Notes: generated by a model not told the origin, from the letters alone. A stretch of 64,000 bases of DNA from Vitellaria paradoxa (GCA_019916065.1 CM034234.1:6546342-6610341); one strand, 5' to 3'; shown: positions 37,383-49,610, counted from the stretch's first letter. Program-made: numbers and translations.

Positions 37383-37727
37383 TTGAGATGGCTTGTAAGC
37401 AAAGGGGTCAGCTGGGATTTGAAATGGCTTGTACGAGGTATGAAGGTAACAACTCCAATGACTATACATGGTTCAGAATGCAAAATGCAAATGATCATAT
37501 TAGCAGGGAACCAAATATGTGTAGAATCTCTCTCGTACTACCTTCTGCTGTTGCTATTGTGAGGTAGCAGTTACTGTGGAAACTTTTAGACGCATCAAAG
37601 GAAAAGATGATAGAAGGATTGCATGGTTGAGGATTGCAGCATGCGGACAATTGCTCTAGGGAATTTTGGCACTAAAGCTTTCGTGTGAGTTGCTGATGGC
37701 ACCACTTTGAGCTGAAAATGGCTGGTG

Positions 37728-38230
37728 GGTTTTCACAACATATGAAAAGCTTGCTGAGATAGGACGGATCTAATCCTTCGAATAAAACCTTTGAAATTCT
37801 GGATGATTAGTTGCAGTGTGAAATATCTTTTATTATTATTTATTATTATTCTTCCCTTGATATACGTAGAACTGAACTTGCATACGACTTGCTGTGGAAA
37901 TTGAGAAGATATGGCATCTGAAAAATTATTTTTCAAAACAATACGCATTGTTGTATTGATTAGGTGTTTTGTTGATAAAGAATATACTTCTGGTAACCAA
38001 ACTTCTGGTAAAAATCAGGAATTTTTTTACCAAAAAGTTATGATTGGAACTTTTAATGCGTTTGTTAGGTTTTATCAACATATGAAAAGCTTGCCGAGAT
38101 AGGATCTAATGCTTCAAATGAAACTGTTGAAGTTCTGTATGATAAGTTGCAGTGTGAAATTGTTATTACTATTATTCCCTTAATAAATGTAGAACAGAAC
38201 TTGCATATGACTTGCTGTGGAAATTTAGAA
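37728..38230 (+). repeat. Tandem duplication in the kinase 3' flank
   Basis: Copy 1 is about 37728-37907 and copy 2 about 38068-38230. Both run from (c/t)aacatatgaaaagcttgc through gttgcagtgtgaaat to cttgctgtggaaatt, with an ATT repeat of differing length inside. Divergence is moderate. Copy 1 lies 350 bases after the stop codon, so it could be 3' UTR. Confidence 0.8.
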
Positions 38231-40475
38231 AATAATTATTATTATTATTTGATGGCTATTAGGTGTCTTCCAAATCTCCATAGAAAATAATAATGATTAA
38301 ATTAAATTTTAATCTAAAAAAAGGGTTGAAAAAGTAACAGAAGAAAAGCCAATTACTGCCTAGCACGCTCAAGAGCCAAAATTTAATTATGCTTTATATT
38401 TTTCTCTATAGGGGCTGCAGAATCTTCTTCTACAAATATTTTGAGAGAAAAAGTTTCGTAACTCTTTTTTTTTTTTTTTTTTTCTAATTCCAAACTTTTA
38501 TCAATATTGACAAGGCATAGAGAGTTGCAGCATCAATAGAATGAGCCAGTTACATTTTTTTACTTTGGCTTGTTATATACGTAAGCAGTCTCTTGTGGGT
38601 TCTCTCTCTCTCTCTCTCTGGTAATGATAAATGGAACCAGCTGTCTCTCCGTGCCATTGATGAAACTGACCTGCTATGCTGTTGTGAAGTCTCCCTCCTG
38701 GGGTTTATTTTATTCAGCAGCCTCTTTTTGACTTTTTATATCTATATATTCTTTGCTTACGGAGAGGGCATGCTTGACTATCAGCATTGGAACAACTGGC
38801 TGGTTTGTTGATGCTATCAACTTGTCTCTCTCTCTCTATTAGCCATCTGTTGGTTTCCCCAGAGATGCATTTTGAAGATAAGGGTAGCAATTTGGATTTA
38901 CGTGTGGCATTTGTATTAATATTTAAATATTTTAAATTTAATTAGTTTATTATATAATTTGATCAAATTCATGTTAAATCGTGCCAATTTCAACTTGCGT
39001 GTTTATATCGCGCCATATCTAAATTATTTGTTAGTAGTCCCTATTGCAAGCTGCGTAGTCCACTTTAAATCTTCTATGTTGTGCCTATTGCCTATTGGCA
39101 CGTTGGCCTTTATATATATATATATATATACATATATTTATTAGATCTTAAATTGATTTTTCTTTTTTAGCCTGAATTTGGGTTTACGTAAATAATTTTG
39201 GCTCCGGTTTGATTTTATTTAAAATATATATATAATTTATGTATATTATAAATATTTATTTTTGTGTATTATTTTTTTTTTACATATATTTTTATTTTAT
39301 CCCATATTCATGGCGGCTTTTGACTTATTTTTGTTTTCAGATCTTCTGGTTTAAAATCTTCTGAAGACAAGGAAACAAAGACTTAAAAAAACTCTTGTAC
39401 CCAGAACCTAACTTTGATGAAGTAAGAATTCCTGTCGGTCTTTGTTACGGGAGTATTTGGTTGGTAAAAATTTGGTTAAAAAATATAGTAAAAGTATAAA
39501 GATTTAATGTAAAAATGATACGTAATAAAATTTAATTAAAAAAAATATAAAAAATTGATAAAAATTAATAAATTTTGATTAATTTTGACTAATTAAATAC
39601 CCCTAACATCAATGATGCCGATAGACTCACCCGTGTATTGACCGCCATGAGATTTACAGTGTACTTTTTGAATTAATCAAGTTCATGAACCCATTTTCTA
39701 TTGCCTTAAATAAGCTTCCTTTGTTATTCTTACCAAAATATTGCACAGGAATTATTAACCGTACTAATGGTATATAAATATACTGTATTTTTAAATCCTC
39801 GAACTTTGTTTGGGGATTTTGAGAATTGATTGAATTTCTAATCCCATGAGACCCACAAATTCGATGTTAGAGAACAACAGAAAAAAAAAGAGGGGATGGG
39901 CAATTGCTAATCTTCCAAAAGGTTGAGATTTCTCATATCTAAATTTGATTTTTATCAAAATTTAAAAGTTTAAAATTATTTTTTATCACATTTTATATTA
40001 GCTTATATTTTTTTATCTAATTTTATATCCCATTAATTAAATACCAAAAAATAATTTAACATAAAGAATTAATTCTATGTTATATTCAGTCACATATATT
40101 ATTTCATAGTATTATTTGTCCTCCATCATTCAATCTTCTTAATCAAACATAGACTATCTCTTTTTCACAGTGAATAATAATTTTTAGTGTGCAAGAAATT
40201 AAAAATAAAGTGTATTTATCATTTTTTTAACTCAAATCATATTAGATACATTTATTCTTATTTTAAAAATAAAGAAATTAACAAAATAGTAAGAAATTAA
40301 AAGTAAAATGTATTTATCATTTTTTAAACTCAAATCATATTTGCTACATTTATTCTTATTTTAAAAATAAAGAAATTAACAAAATAGTTAGCAATAAGGA
40401 ATATTCTTTTTATAAAGGAATTATTTTTTAAATCCTAACTATAGAGAGTACCAACTAATAAAAATAGGACATATA
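38231..40475. other. Intergenic DNA with CT repeats and a MITE
   Basis: It contains CT runs at 38600-38620 and 38827-38839, a TA run at 39111-39130, and a MITE at 39449-39603. A 65-bp direct repeat at about 40200-40390 carries ctcaaatcatatt(a/t)g and acatttattcttattttaaa. No gene is seen. Confidence 0.5.
39449..39603. mobile_element. Short AT-rich MITE (TTTGG family)
   Basis: Left end gggagtatttggttgg; right end ctaattaaataccc, its imperfect inverse. The core is AT-only over long stretches. Family members lie at 6617, 26965 and 29347. Confidence 0.5.
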
Positions 40476-40981
40476 GGGTGTGTTTGGTGCACCAAATTTT
40501 AGTGAAAATTTTTAAAAATCTCTGAAAATTTTTATATATTTTTACACATTCCCGCATTCTTAAAATTAAAAAAAAAATCAATACATTTTAAACAAAAGTC
40601 GATAATTAGAATTCAGTTAATTAAATAGTAAAATTTTTTTCACTATTCTCACAATGGACTCTCAAGTTGCCAAATAACACTAACTTTGATTATTTTTTGT
40701 GGGATTGTAGAAACTGTTCAAACGGATTGTAGAAACCGTTCCGACGGATTTGCACGGTCAACTTCCGTCCAAACGGTTTCTACAATTTGTTTGAACAGAT
40801 TGTAGTGCAAAGAAGTCATGATTACCCAAAAATTTGAATTCGTTCAAACGAAAATCTAATTCATCAGAACGAGAATGTTACTATTCATCTCTAAAAAATA
40901 CGATTTGAAATGTGTGCATCAAATACAAAAAATTTCTTCAAACTATATTTTATTTCACTTTTTATCACTCCAAACTCACCC
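40476..40981. mobile_element. About 0.5-kb MITE, better-preserved copy
   Basis: Left end gggtgtgtttgg; right end ccaaactcaccc, which is its inverse with one mismatch. ATA flanks both sides (40473-40475 and 40982-40984), a possible 3-bp target duplication. It contains an internal palindromic zone built from aaaccgttccgacggattt and related pieces. It matches the copy at 31030-31549. Confidence 0.7.
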
Positions 40982-42094
40982 ATAATAAAAAGTGTGGTGG
41001 GAGTCGTGGGACACATTATATGTTATATATGTTGTTTCTATATTGATGGGCGCAAAAAGGAAAAAACAAAAAAAAGGAAAGAAAAAAATTGACCTAAATC
41101 ATAATTGATGAATTTTTCGCATAAAAAGTCATTTCACGCATTGATTTTTGCTGTGATTTGTGCTTTGCCCAACTTGCTGCCGCCCAGTATGGGAACACGA
41201 CTTTGCTTGCACCGGTTGCACTAGCTAATGGCTCAATTGATATGATAAAAGATAATAAAATAATAATAACAATAACAATAATTGAAACTTACAAAAAAAA
41301 TTAAAAATAAAAATAAAGAGAAAATTAAAAAAAATTAATTTTCAAATTGAAAATCTATATGTTTTAGTGAACTGAAAATTTGAAATTCTAAATAAAAAAA
41401 TAGAGTGAAATAAATGTTTATGCATTTAAAATTTTAAGTTTTTAATTAATTAAAATGATATTTTCAATCCAAAATTCATTTTTACGAAAATTTTCGAAAT
41501 TAAAAGCCTTACAAAATTTAAAATTAGTAATTTCATACGTGTCCCACTTTTTTTATTTATTTTTGTTTAAAGGATCAATACATTTGGCGATATTTTTATT
41601 TTAAAAGTTTATAGTAAATAATTTTGTTATTGGTTGGATATTTAAAACATTATACGCTGATATTCTGATAATATAACAAAAAGTAGAATCCCAAATTCAC
41701 GAATGCTGACGTTTGGACACGTGGCAATGCATCAGAGAACGTGACAGCTAAATTAACAATCGAGCCTTATTAGCCCAAAAGAATTATTATTTATTAATGC
41801 ACATAGTGGGTCACGCCCGATACTCTTCCATCTTTTTCTTAAGCATTGTTTATAACTTCTGATAAAAAAATGACTCATCAATTAATTAATCAGATTGTTG
41901 TGTAACAGTGACACTCGCATGTACAAACAATTTTTTTTTTATTTTTTAAAATTTATTAAAAAATAAAAAATCTAAAAGAAATGAACTTTTCAATTAAAAA
42001 TTTTATTTTAATAAATTAAAAATTTTAAATACATAAAATTTTATTGCATTTTAATTGTGGCCAGTATCGAAAAAATAGTTATGGTAAAAATTAA
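40982..42094. other. Intergenic DNA upstream of the OTU gene
   Basis: No gene is seen. A G-box within cacgtggc lies at 41718-41725, close to a tgacgt core at 41707-41712. Such pairs occur in ABA- or stress-responsive promoters, but the site is about 1.15 kb from the likely start, so a role is only a possibility. Confidence 0.4.
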
Positions 42095-42417
42095 GGTACC
42101 ATTTGGTATACCTGTTTTGAGTCAATTTTTCCTTTTGTGTACTTGAAAATAAGAAAAATAACTCAAAACGTATTTGGTCATTTGTATTTTTAAAATCTGT
42201 TTCAAAAAACATAAAATGAGTTTATTTATGAAATGAAAAATGGTAAAAAGTCATTTTAAATGTTTTTAACTTACAATAAAAAAATCTCAAAATACAAAAA
42301 AAAAAAAAAATTAAACCAAATGTATTTTCTATTTTTTATATTTTGAGATTTTTAAAACGTAAAACGCATAAAATAGAAAATAAAAAACAAAAATAGAAAT
42401 ATAAACCAAATGTTACA
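42095..42417. mobile_element. MITE of about 320 bases in the OTU promoter region
   Basis: The left end ggtaccatttggtat and the right end aaaccaaatgttac form imperfect inverted ends. A second inner pair (ctcaaaa...ttttgag type) adds fold-back structure. It lies about 430 bases upstream of the TATA box of OTU. Confidence 0.5.
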
Positions 42418-42847
42418 TAATTTATTTACCTTTTTATAAGTCAAAATAAATTTTTTTTAAAAATTATTAGTACAATCTTGTTTAATTTCTCTTTTTTCCC
42501 CCTTAAATTGGATAAATTGTAATATATTAGGTTTTGGTGTAATTTTTTTTATTGGTATTCCTCAATTAATGTTTGGTAGGGTAAAATATTAATACATACG
42601 TTTAAAATGATAAAAAATAATATAAAATGAAATAAATTAAAGTAAATTGTGTATTTGTAATATGGTAAAAGAAATAATTTTTAAAAATTTTTAACGTTTT
42701 CAAGAATTGTCCACCGCGGAGCCAATATGCGATCATCTGACGAGGATATGAAAAAGCCGAGAGGAAAACCGTTCAAGAAAGTGCCGCTTAAATCAACGGC
42801 ATGTCTCAACACGTTCACAACCTGTTCGGTATTTAACGCCGGCAACT

Positions 42848-42859
42848 GTATATAAAGGC
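42848..42859 (+). promoter_or_regulatory. TATA box of the OTU gene
   Basis: tgtatataaagg stands in a locally GC-richer stretch (42700-42860). A start about 30 bases downstream would begin a CT-rich leader (cttcttctgttgcttcttca near 42901), typical of plant 5' UTRs. Confidence 0.6.
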
Positions 42860-42884
42860 TTAAAATCAACAACGCTCAAATTCC

Positions 42885-42986
42885 CCATTTTCATCATTAT
42901 CTTCTTCTGTTGCTTCTTCAAACACTTCTCCTTTTGGGAAAAAAAAATTGTTTTCAAATTTTAATTTCGCTTCTTTTCGATCGGAG
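42885..42986 (+). other. Non-coding first exon (5' UTR) of the OTU gene
   Basis: It lies between the TATA box and a strong donor (gag then gtgagt at 42987). The next acceptor consistent with the coding exon is cag at 49341-49343, giving a first intron of about 6.36 kb. The exact start is inferred. Confidence 0.55.
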
Positions 42987-43492
42987 GTGAGTTATTCGAT
43001 ACCTTTCGCGTTAGTGTTGATTAATTTTGTTGGGCTATGAATCGATTTATCGTACACAGAGTAATTGAATTTATGTTCATTTTGTTGCTTTGTATTTTGT
43101 TTTCTTCGTTCTGTGATTGGTGTTCCGAATTGAAATTAGTGGATTTGGGATTTCTTAATACTGAAGTTTCGATTAACTCTGTCTCTTTCCGTCCTTGTTT
43201 ATATCCATGTTTGTCTGTATGTGGGCTGGTTCGAAGTTATTGGTTACAATGATTTAGATATCTGCCATGGTGCTTTCGATCTTGTCTTTTTTCTTTTCTT
43301 TATTTTTTTTATAGTTTTCAGTTTTGGAAATTATTTGAATTTTAGATCCGTTTTTTATTTGTACATAAAATTTGTAAAATAAATGAGATATTGAAATTTT
43401 AGCTGAAATAGGTAAATACCGAAGAACAAAATTATATGAGATTTGGTGGAGTGTTAGTTCTCTATTTCTGATTGATAAAATAGGGAGATGAG

Positions 43493-44501
43493 TATAGACG
43501 GAACCAGGAATTTAGTTAGGGGGAGCCAATTCTTTTAAATTTTAATATTTCTTCCATAATCTTAAAAATGCAATATCAAAATTAAACAATCTATTTGGGT
43601 CTTCAACCAGTAATGTAAATCAATAATTATATATTTAATCATTCGTAGATAAAACAATCATAAAAATTCATCATTTAATCATATTTCAAAATGTCATTAA
43701 TATGATCTATAAATCAAAGAATATAAAAGGAGATATTAAATGCATGAAATCTAATTTTAGCAAGACTAAAAATAAGATTTATCAAAACATCGTGACCAAG
43801 AGAATTCCAATATTGATTACTTTTGTTATCTTTAATTATAATGTATAAATAAGGGGATATTGAGGATGTATACATTAAACAGCACAATTGCGTGTGCGCA
43901 CACAAAAAAAAAAAAAAAAAATTAGGTACCTATTTAAATATACACCCAACAACACAATTGCACAAAAAAAAAAGAAAAAAGAAAAAAGAAAAAAGAAAAA
44001 ATAAACAAATAATTGGTACACCTGTTGATTGAGGGGACTTAAAGTCAAATGAGTTGATTGAGAAACATCAAACAAAAAAGTGTATCAAGCATTTAAGTTT
44101 TCTGTCAGTTTTGAGCTTTAGTTTTAATGAAAGAGAAAATTACAGGGTTAGAGTTTCAGGTCCAATGCTGAGAGAGAGAGAGAGAAAGAGAGAGGGAGAG
44201 AGGGTAACCCCAACTGAAGAAAACCCTAATTTTTGCTTTCTGTTAGTGTGCAATCTTAAAGGTTTATCTTAAAAATCATTTAATTGATTAGATTAAATTA
44301 TTAATGGCCTAACTCAAGATTTAAATCCTATATTTTATTAGTAACCCAACTCAAAAATTATGGCACAAAATAAAAGAGTTGGGGGTGCCATTTAAAAAAA
44401 ATTATATATTTAAAAAAATATTTATACAATATATATAATATTTTTGCCAATGTTAGGGGAGAGCCAAGGCCCCCTTTGGTCAAGCATTGGTTCCGTCTGT
44501 G
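43493..44501. mobile_element. Non-autonomous hAT-like DNA transposon, 1009 bp
   Basis: The left end is tatagacggaacca; the right end inverted is cacagacggaacca (12 of 14 match). The element is flanked by a perfect 8-bp direct repeat, gagatgag (43485-43492 and 44502-44509), as expected for hAT. Just inside each end is a G-rich/C-rich tract (ttagggggagcc; ggccccctttgg) typical of these elements. No transposase is encoded. It sits in OTU intron 1, inside a duplicated copy of the outer edge of the neighbouring copia LTR. Confidence 0.8.
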
Positions 44502-44799
44502 GAGATGAGAGAAAATATGAAGAATTCTATAAATGGTTCTCTATTTCTGATTGATAAAATAAGGAGATGAGAGAAAATATGAAGAATTCTATAAATATGG
44601 ATAATATTCGTCTGTACGTAAGAAGGCCTATATATAGGCATTGATACAAGTGTGAAAAGAGGAAATAGGAAACGTATGAAGAAAGAAAAATTTAATATTT
44701 TCTAACTAATTATGGACACATGATCAATTAGATGAATAATATATATACATATTTTAACACAACCCCCTTCCAAAAAAAAAAAAAAAACTCAAGATGGTA

Positions 44800-46950
44800 A
44801 TGAGGATGCCAACTTGAGTTTAGAAACTAAGTCACGATGACGTATAAGTAGACAAGATTTTGTGAGAATATCAACAAGTTGGTCACTAGAAAAAACATGT
44901 TTTAATTGAAGATGAATGAAGTAACAATCGATTTTGATGTGTCTAGTGCACTCATGAAAACATCATTATGGACTATATGAATGACACTAGTATTGTTGCA
45001 ATGGAGAAGAGTGCGAGTTGGGAAGGAAAGACTCATATCAACAAGAAGCCAGCGAAGCCAAAGCAGCTCAGAGGTAGTATCAGCCAGTGCCCGATTTTCA
45101 GGCTCGATGCTGAAGAGGGTAATAACTGACTGTTTTCTGCTTCACCAAGAAATGAGTGAGGAGCCAAGTAAGAAATGATAACTAGTACTAGAACGACTGT
45201 CAATGGGATCATGAGCCCAATCAACATCTGAAAAAGCACATAAGTGTAAAGAGGAGCTTAATAAGAAGATAAGTCTGTGAAACAGAGTCCCCTTAATGTT
45301 GCAAAGAATGCAAAGAACAACTGCATAATGTGTAAAGCGAGGAGTATGCATAAACTAAGTAACCAGGTGACAACATATGAAATGTGAGGAAGTGTCACAA
45401 TGAGATAAATAAGATTGCCAACTAATTGGTGATAAAGAGTAGGACTTGATAAAGCCTCGCCGTCAATTGCAAATAATTTTATATTGGGCTCAAACGGATT
45501 ATCAATAGTTTTGTTATTCGGAAGACCAGTAAGAGCAAGAAGGTCAGAGGCGTGCTTGGCCTGAGAAAGATAATAGCCTTGGGGGCTGGAAGTGACCTCA
45601 AGACCAAGGAAATAAATAAGACTATCCAAGTCCTTCATTTCAAATTGCTGATGGAGAAATTTTTAAAGAGTTTGAATTCTAGAAAAATCATCGCCAGTAA
45701 TAACCATATTATCAACATAAAGTATAAGAAGAGTGACTGCTATAAAAGAGTGACAAATAAAAAGAGCATAGTTATAAGTATGGGAGCAAAACATTACTGA
45801 GCAAGAACAAAATAGAACTAAACATAGGAAATCATGCCCAAGGAGATTGCTTAAGATGATATAGAGCCTTTCAAGGTGACAAGACTTTCTGAGGGGGATG
45901 AGCAAACCTAGGAGGAGGCTTCGTGTAGACTTCCTTAGTGAGTTCACCATTGAGGAAAATGTGCATTTGAAATGGCTTTCATTTGTGAATAGTGAAACTA
46001 CCAATAAAGAATGGAATGAAGTAAGATGAGCAGCGGGAGCATTTGTTTCTTTATAATCAATGCCATATTCCTGAGTGAACCCTTGTGCCACTTAGCGGGC
46101 CTTATAACGCTTAATAGATTCTGCCTAAGTCTTGATCTTATACACCTACTTGCACCCAACTATTGCTTTTTACAGAGGCAAGTCTATCAAGTCCCGAGTA
46201 TGGGTAGAGGTAACCCAATGTATGTTGTTCTACTCGCGGTAAGAGCAACAAGAGCAGAATAACAATGAAAATCATGAAGATGGGAAGGAAGTGCTTTTAC
46301 CCGATTAGAATGACATGCATTGGGTTCTGGAGAAAGTGCTGAAGGGAGATTAATAGGAGTAGACTTGGGAGGATCCATGGGTGTGGCAGATAGATTGGAA
46401 GAAGGCATCAAATGGTCACTTGGAGAATGGGAAGAACCTGCATCAAAGGAGTTGATAGCTAGAAACAAGGCAATAGAAACCAAACCAAACCAAGCATTTT
46501 CCCACTAGGTGGGGTCGGCAAACAAGGCAATAGAAGGATCAGTAAAAATAAGGTAATGATTATGAGGACTCGTATGAATTTGAGACATAGTGGCTGATGC
46601 TCCCCAAAAGTAACATGCTTGGAAATACAAAGAAGCTTGGAAATGGGATTATAGTAACGATAACCCTTTTGTTCAATGCCATAGTCAAGAAAACAAAACA
46701 AAGGAGAGTGTGGTTAAAGTTTGTTACACTCAAGAGATTGAAGAAGGAGAAAGTAGGCACATACTAAAACTTTAAATGAGGAATAATCTAGTGCCTTCCC
46801 ATATAAACGTTCTTAAGGAGAACAATTAGAGATTGTAGGAGAAAGAACCTGATTAATAGTGTATACGACTGTGAGAGCGGCTCTCCAATGTCATTCTGAG
46901 ATGCCATAGCCATAAGTGTATACTACCTGATTAATCAAATGTCAAATGGT
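44800..46950 (-). pseudogene. Copia A pol remnant (integrase C-part, reverse transcriptase, RNase H)
   Basis: Reading from high to low coordinates: integrase end around 46900-46620 (YGIEQKGYRYYNP); reverse transcriptase start near 46090 (AQGFTQEYGIDYKET); the catalytic region near 45710 (LYVDNMVITGDD, where YVDD has become YVDN); the YFLGLEV and GNLIYL region at 45640-45390; and the RNase H start near 45210 (SDVDWAHDP). The pieces lie in different frames with several stops. No functional product is possible. Confidence 0.85.
46479..46519 (-). mobile_element. 41-bp RTE-type LINE scrap with 16-bp target duplication
   Basis: The insert is the extreme 3' end of an RTE-type LINE: minus strand gaccccacctagtgggaaa, followed by a ttggt repeat tail. 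It is flanked by perfect copies of aaacaaggcaatagaa (46463-46478 and 46520-46535). It interrupts copia A. Confidence 0.8.
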
Positions 46951-47642
46951 TTCTTCATAATCAATACGGTGAACAATGTCGTTCTGAGATGCCATAGCAA
47001 TAAGTGTGCGGCTGAGGCCAAAAGTAAATGTTGTCCACATGCTGACTGAGGGGCTAAGAGAAAATAACAGTGGAATCTCCAAATTTCTCAGCACGAATTT
47101 CAAATTCTATATTTGTCACCAAAGACTAATGGCAATAATGGACAAAAGAGTTCTAATTGATTTCCAGCAAAGCAAATAATAAAGCAATCTGTGATTGATT
47201 TCTAGCAAAGCAAATAATGAACCCACAGGAATCAATTTCCAAGGATCAGTGGGTTGATTGGACAGGAACTGAGGCAACAAACAAAGACCCACACGCTGAT
47301 GGAAGAAAAAAAAATTTGGCTGAGCGTGAAACGTGTGAAGACAGTGGAAATCTTAGCAGCAACGGAATATTTGACACAAGCAAGGATGGCACTGGACAGA
47401 GAAGAGCAGAATGATGAGCCTTTCAAAGACTACAAAGAGAAGGCTCTGATACTATGATAAACTATAAAGAAGAGAGAATATGAAGAATTCTATAAATTTG
47501 AATAATGTTCCTCCGCATATAATGAGGCCTATGAAAAAAGGAAAACTAAATATTTTAGAAAAAAGGAAAACTAAATATTTTCTACACTAATTATGGACAT
47601 AGGATCAATTACATGAATAATATATATGTGCGTATGTTAACA

Positions 47643-48155
47643 CATACGTTCACTAATCATTGTGAGTGGCATAGTGTTTAGAATTAGGAAACTTGTATTT
47701 CTATATTTGGGATGTCAAGTCTTGGAAAGCTTGATCTAAATGTGAAATTTTCTTTGACAATGGTGTTGTATATACCACAGATGAACTAGAGAATTGGGTC
47801 TATTAGGTTGTTAAGTTTTTGATTTCAAAAACGATTCTTCTGAGCAGTGTTGAAATTTCTTTTAGAATGGTATTGGGATCGTTTATGGAATATTTGGGTC
47901 AGCCAGATATGACTTTTTGAATAGTTAGTTTTTATAAGTTAATTTCACACAGTTATTTTAAGTGAAGTGATATGTGATTTGTTGAAGGTCTTGTTAGAAA
48001 CATAACATTCCCCCCCCCCCTTTTTCCCCCTATCATCTAAATTTAATTCGATACCTTATGGATTTAGTTTAAACAAGTTACCAAACAGTTGGGTTGGGTT
48101 GTGTTTGTGTTTATGAATTTGAAATGAAGCATTTGGTGTTAATTTTCAAAACGAT
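47643..48155. other. OTU intron 1 sequence between two retroelements
   Basis: No exon is seen. It contains a C run at 48010-48019. This is ordinary intron sequence. Confidence 0.5.
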
Positions 48156-48469
48156 TGTTTAGTCACCTATTGTCCCAAAAACTTAAGCGGGTAAGAAATG
48201 GGCCCAACAATGTATATTAAACTATTTCAACACTCACTCTTGCGTGCAATCCCAATTTGTACGTGGAGCAGAGATAAACAAATCAAATCAAACAAGGTGC
48301 ACCAACACAAGCAAACAAAGTGCACAACAATAAATTGGGAATAACAAGATTCGAACCCAGGATCTCCTAAAACCAAAGCTCTGATACCATGTTAAATCAC
48401 CAATTGTCCCAAAAGCTCAATTTGTTAGAAAATGGGTCCAACAATGTGTATCAAGGTATTTCAATAACA
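48156..48469 (-). mobile_element. TRIM (miniature LTR retrotransposon), 314 bp
   Basis: Two direct repeats of about 77-80 bases (48156-48232 and 48390-48469) flank 157 bases. Both LTRs read TGTT...AACA on the minus strand. Next to the right-hand LTR stands tggtatcagagc (minus strand), the primer-binding site for initiator tRNA-Met. There is no coding capacity, which fits TRIM. The flanking 5-mers (acgat, ctaat) do not match, so the target duplication is lost or my ends are off by a little. It lies in OTU intron 1. Confidence 0.8.
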
Positions 48470-49610
48470 CTAATAGCTCAATATACTTTTGACAGTTTAC
48501 ATCAATGTCAACCTGAATTTGAGAGTTTTAAATTGATGGATTATTATGGAATTGAAATAAAAAGTTGACAAAACTTTTTATTTCAAGTCCTCATACTAAG
48601 GATTGTCAACTAGCATCCCTATAAACTTCTATATTCTTCCTGTTTAGTTTCTCAGTTTGTCTATAGTAATCAATTCTCTCATATTTTTTAAGATTTAGCC
48701 ATAAGCTATTCATTTGAAATCCAACTATACAAATAGATTCTTACTCTATTGGAATTGTTGGTCACTCTCAAGTAAGGAGATTTTAGAGATTTCTCATGAC
48801 AAAAAATTATGAATTAAAAGAAATAAACTCATAGGTTCCATTCAATGTCAAGAATGAATAGACATACACACTTATATATATATATATAAATTTTACGCAC
48901 TCGGTGGGTTGTTTATAGTTTGTTTTGAAGAAAGATGTTCTATTACTCCGTTAAATTTCTACATGCTGATGCCATTTCAGACAACGCCTTTATCATATAA
49001 AATTATTAAATTTGGAATTCTTTTATAGAAAAGAGGATTTTCTGGATTAAAATAAAAGGAAACCATGATCTTGCTTTAGTTTTGTTAGAATTTACACTTG
49101 ATTATTGAGAAAAGGCTGAACTATTGGTTATGTAATAAAAGTCATTTACCAATCTTGGTAAGGAATTAACCTGATGCATTTTCTACTTAATGGCAGTGGG
49201 GAATGTACTTCTGAAATTTTCTAAACCATATATGAAGCTCCAATACACTGAAAATGATTTTAAATTACGTTGTTGTATTTCCTCTTCCTACTTATCTTCA
49301 TTAGCTCAAAGTACGTCATATGTTATTGTTTTCATGATTTCAGGAAGTAAGCATTCAAGGGTCGGGGAACCTATATATTTGGTTCTGTGGGGGTATCTTA
49401 CAAATTTGGGATCCATCAATCAGTATTTGGTCCACGAGTTGTAATCAGAAGCATTTTAGCTGATTTGCAACAAAAAGTACAGTGATAACAGTTGACCCAG
49501 GTTACATGAATATTTCATAATTGAGAGCTGTGTTGACTGGAACTAATCAGAAAAAGCCAGCTCCAGCCTTCTCGGAAAGCAGAAAATATTCTATTTGAAA
49601 ATATTTAGTT

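Larger units (their letters stand above)
44552..47642 (-). mobile_element. Decayed Ty1-copia retrotransposon A with both LTRs
   Basis: Read on the minus strand, the 5' LTR is 47642-47455 and the 3' LTR 44759-44552, 188 and 208 bases, both TG...CA. The primer-binding site, complementary to initiator tRNA-Met (tatcagagcc), lies next to the 5' LTR at about 47442-47454. A polypurine tract (ggaagggggttg on the minus strand) lies next to the 3' LTR. The internal part is only 2.7 kb and lacks gag and protease, so it is internally deleted. The LTRs differ by several indels, which marks an old insertion. No target duplication was found. It lies in OTU intron 1, antisense to the gene. Confidence 0.85.

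Noticed and set aside
38580..38840. Possible microRNA hairpin between CT repeats
   Set aside because: No known mature miRNA was recognised and no clear complementary arm was found by eye.
42681..42872. Minus-strand frame of 63 codons overlapping the OTU promoter
   Set aside because: No family match; it covers the TATA box of OTU and is probably chance in a GC-richer stretch.
48340..48400. tRNA-like sequence (gattcgaacccagg, then gctctgatacca)
   Set aside because: It is the primer-binding region and internal part of a TRIM. No acceptor stem or full cloverleaf is present.
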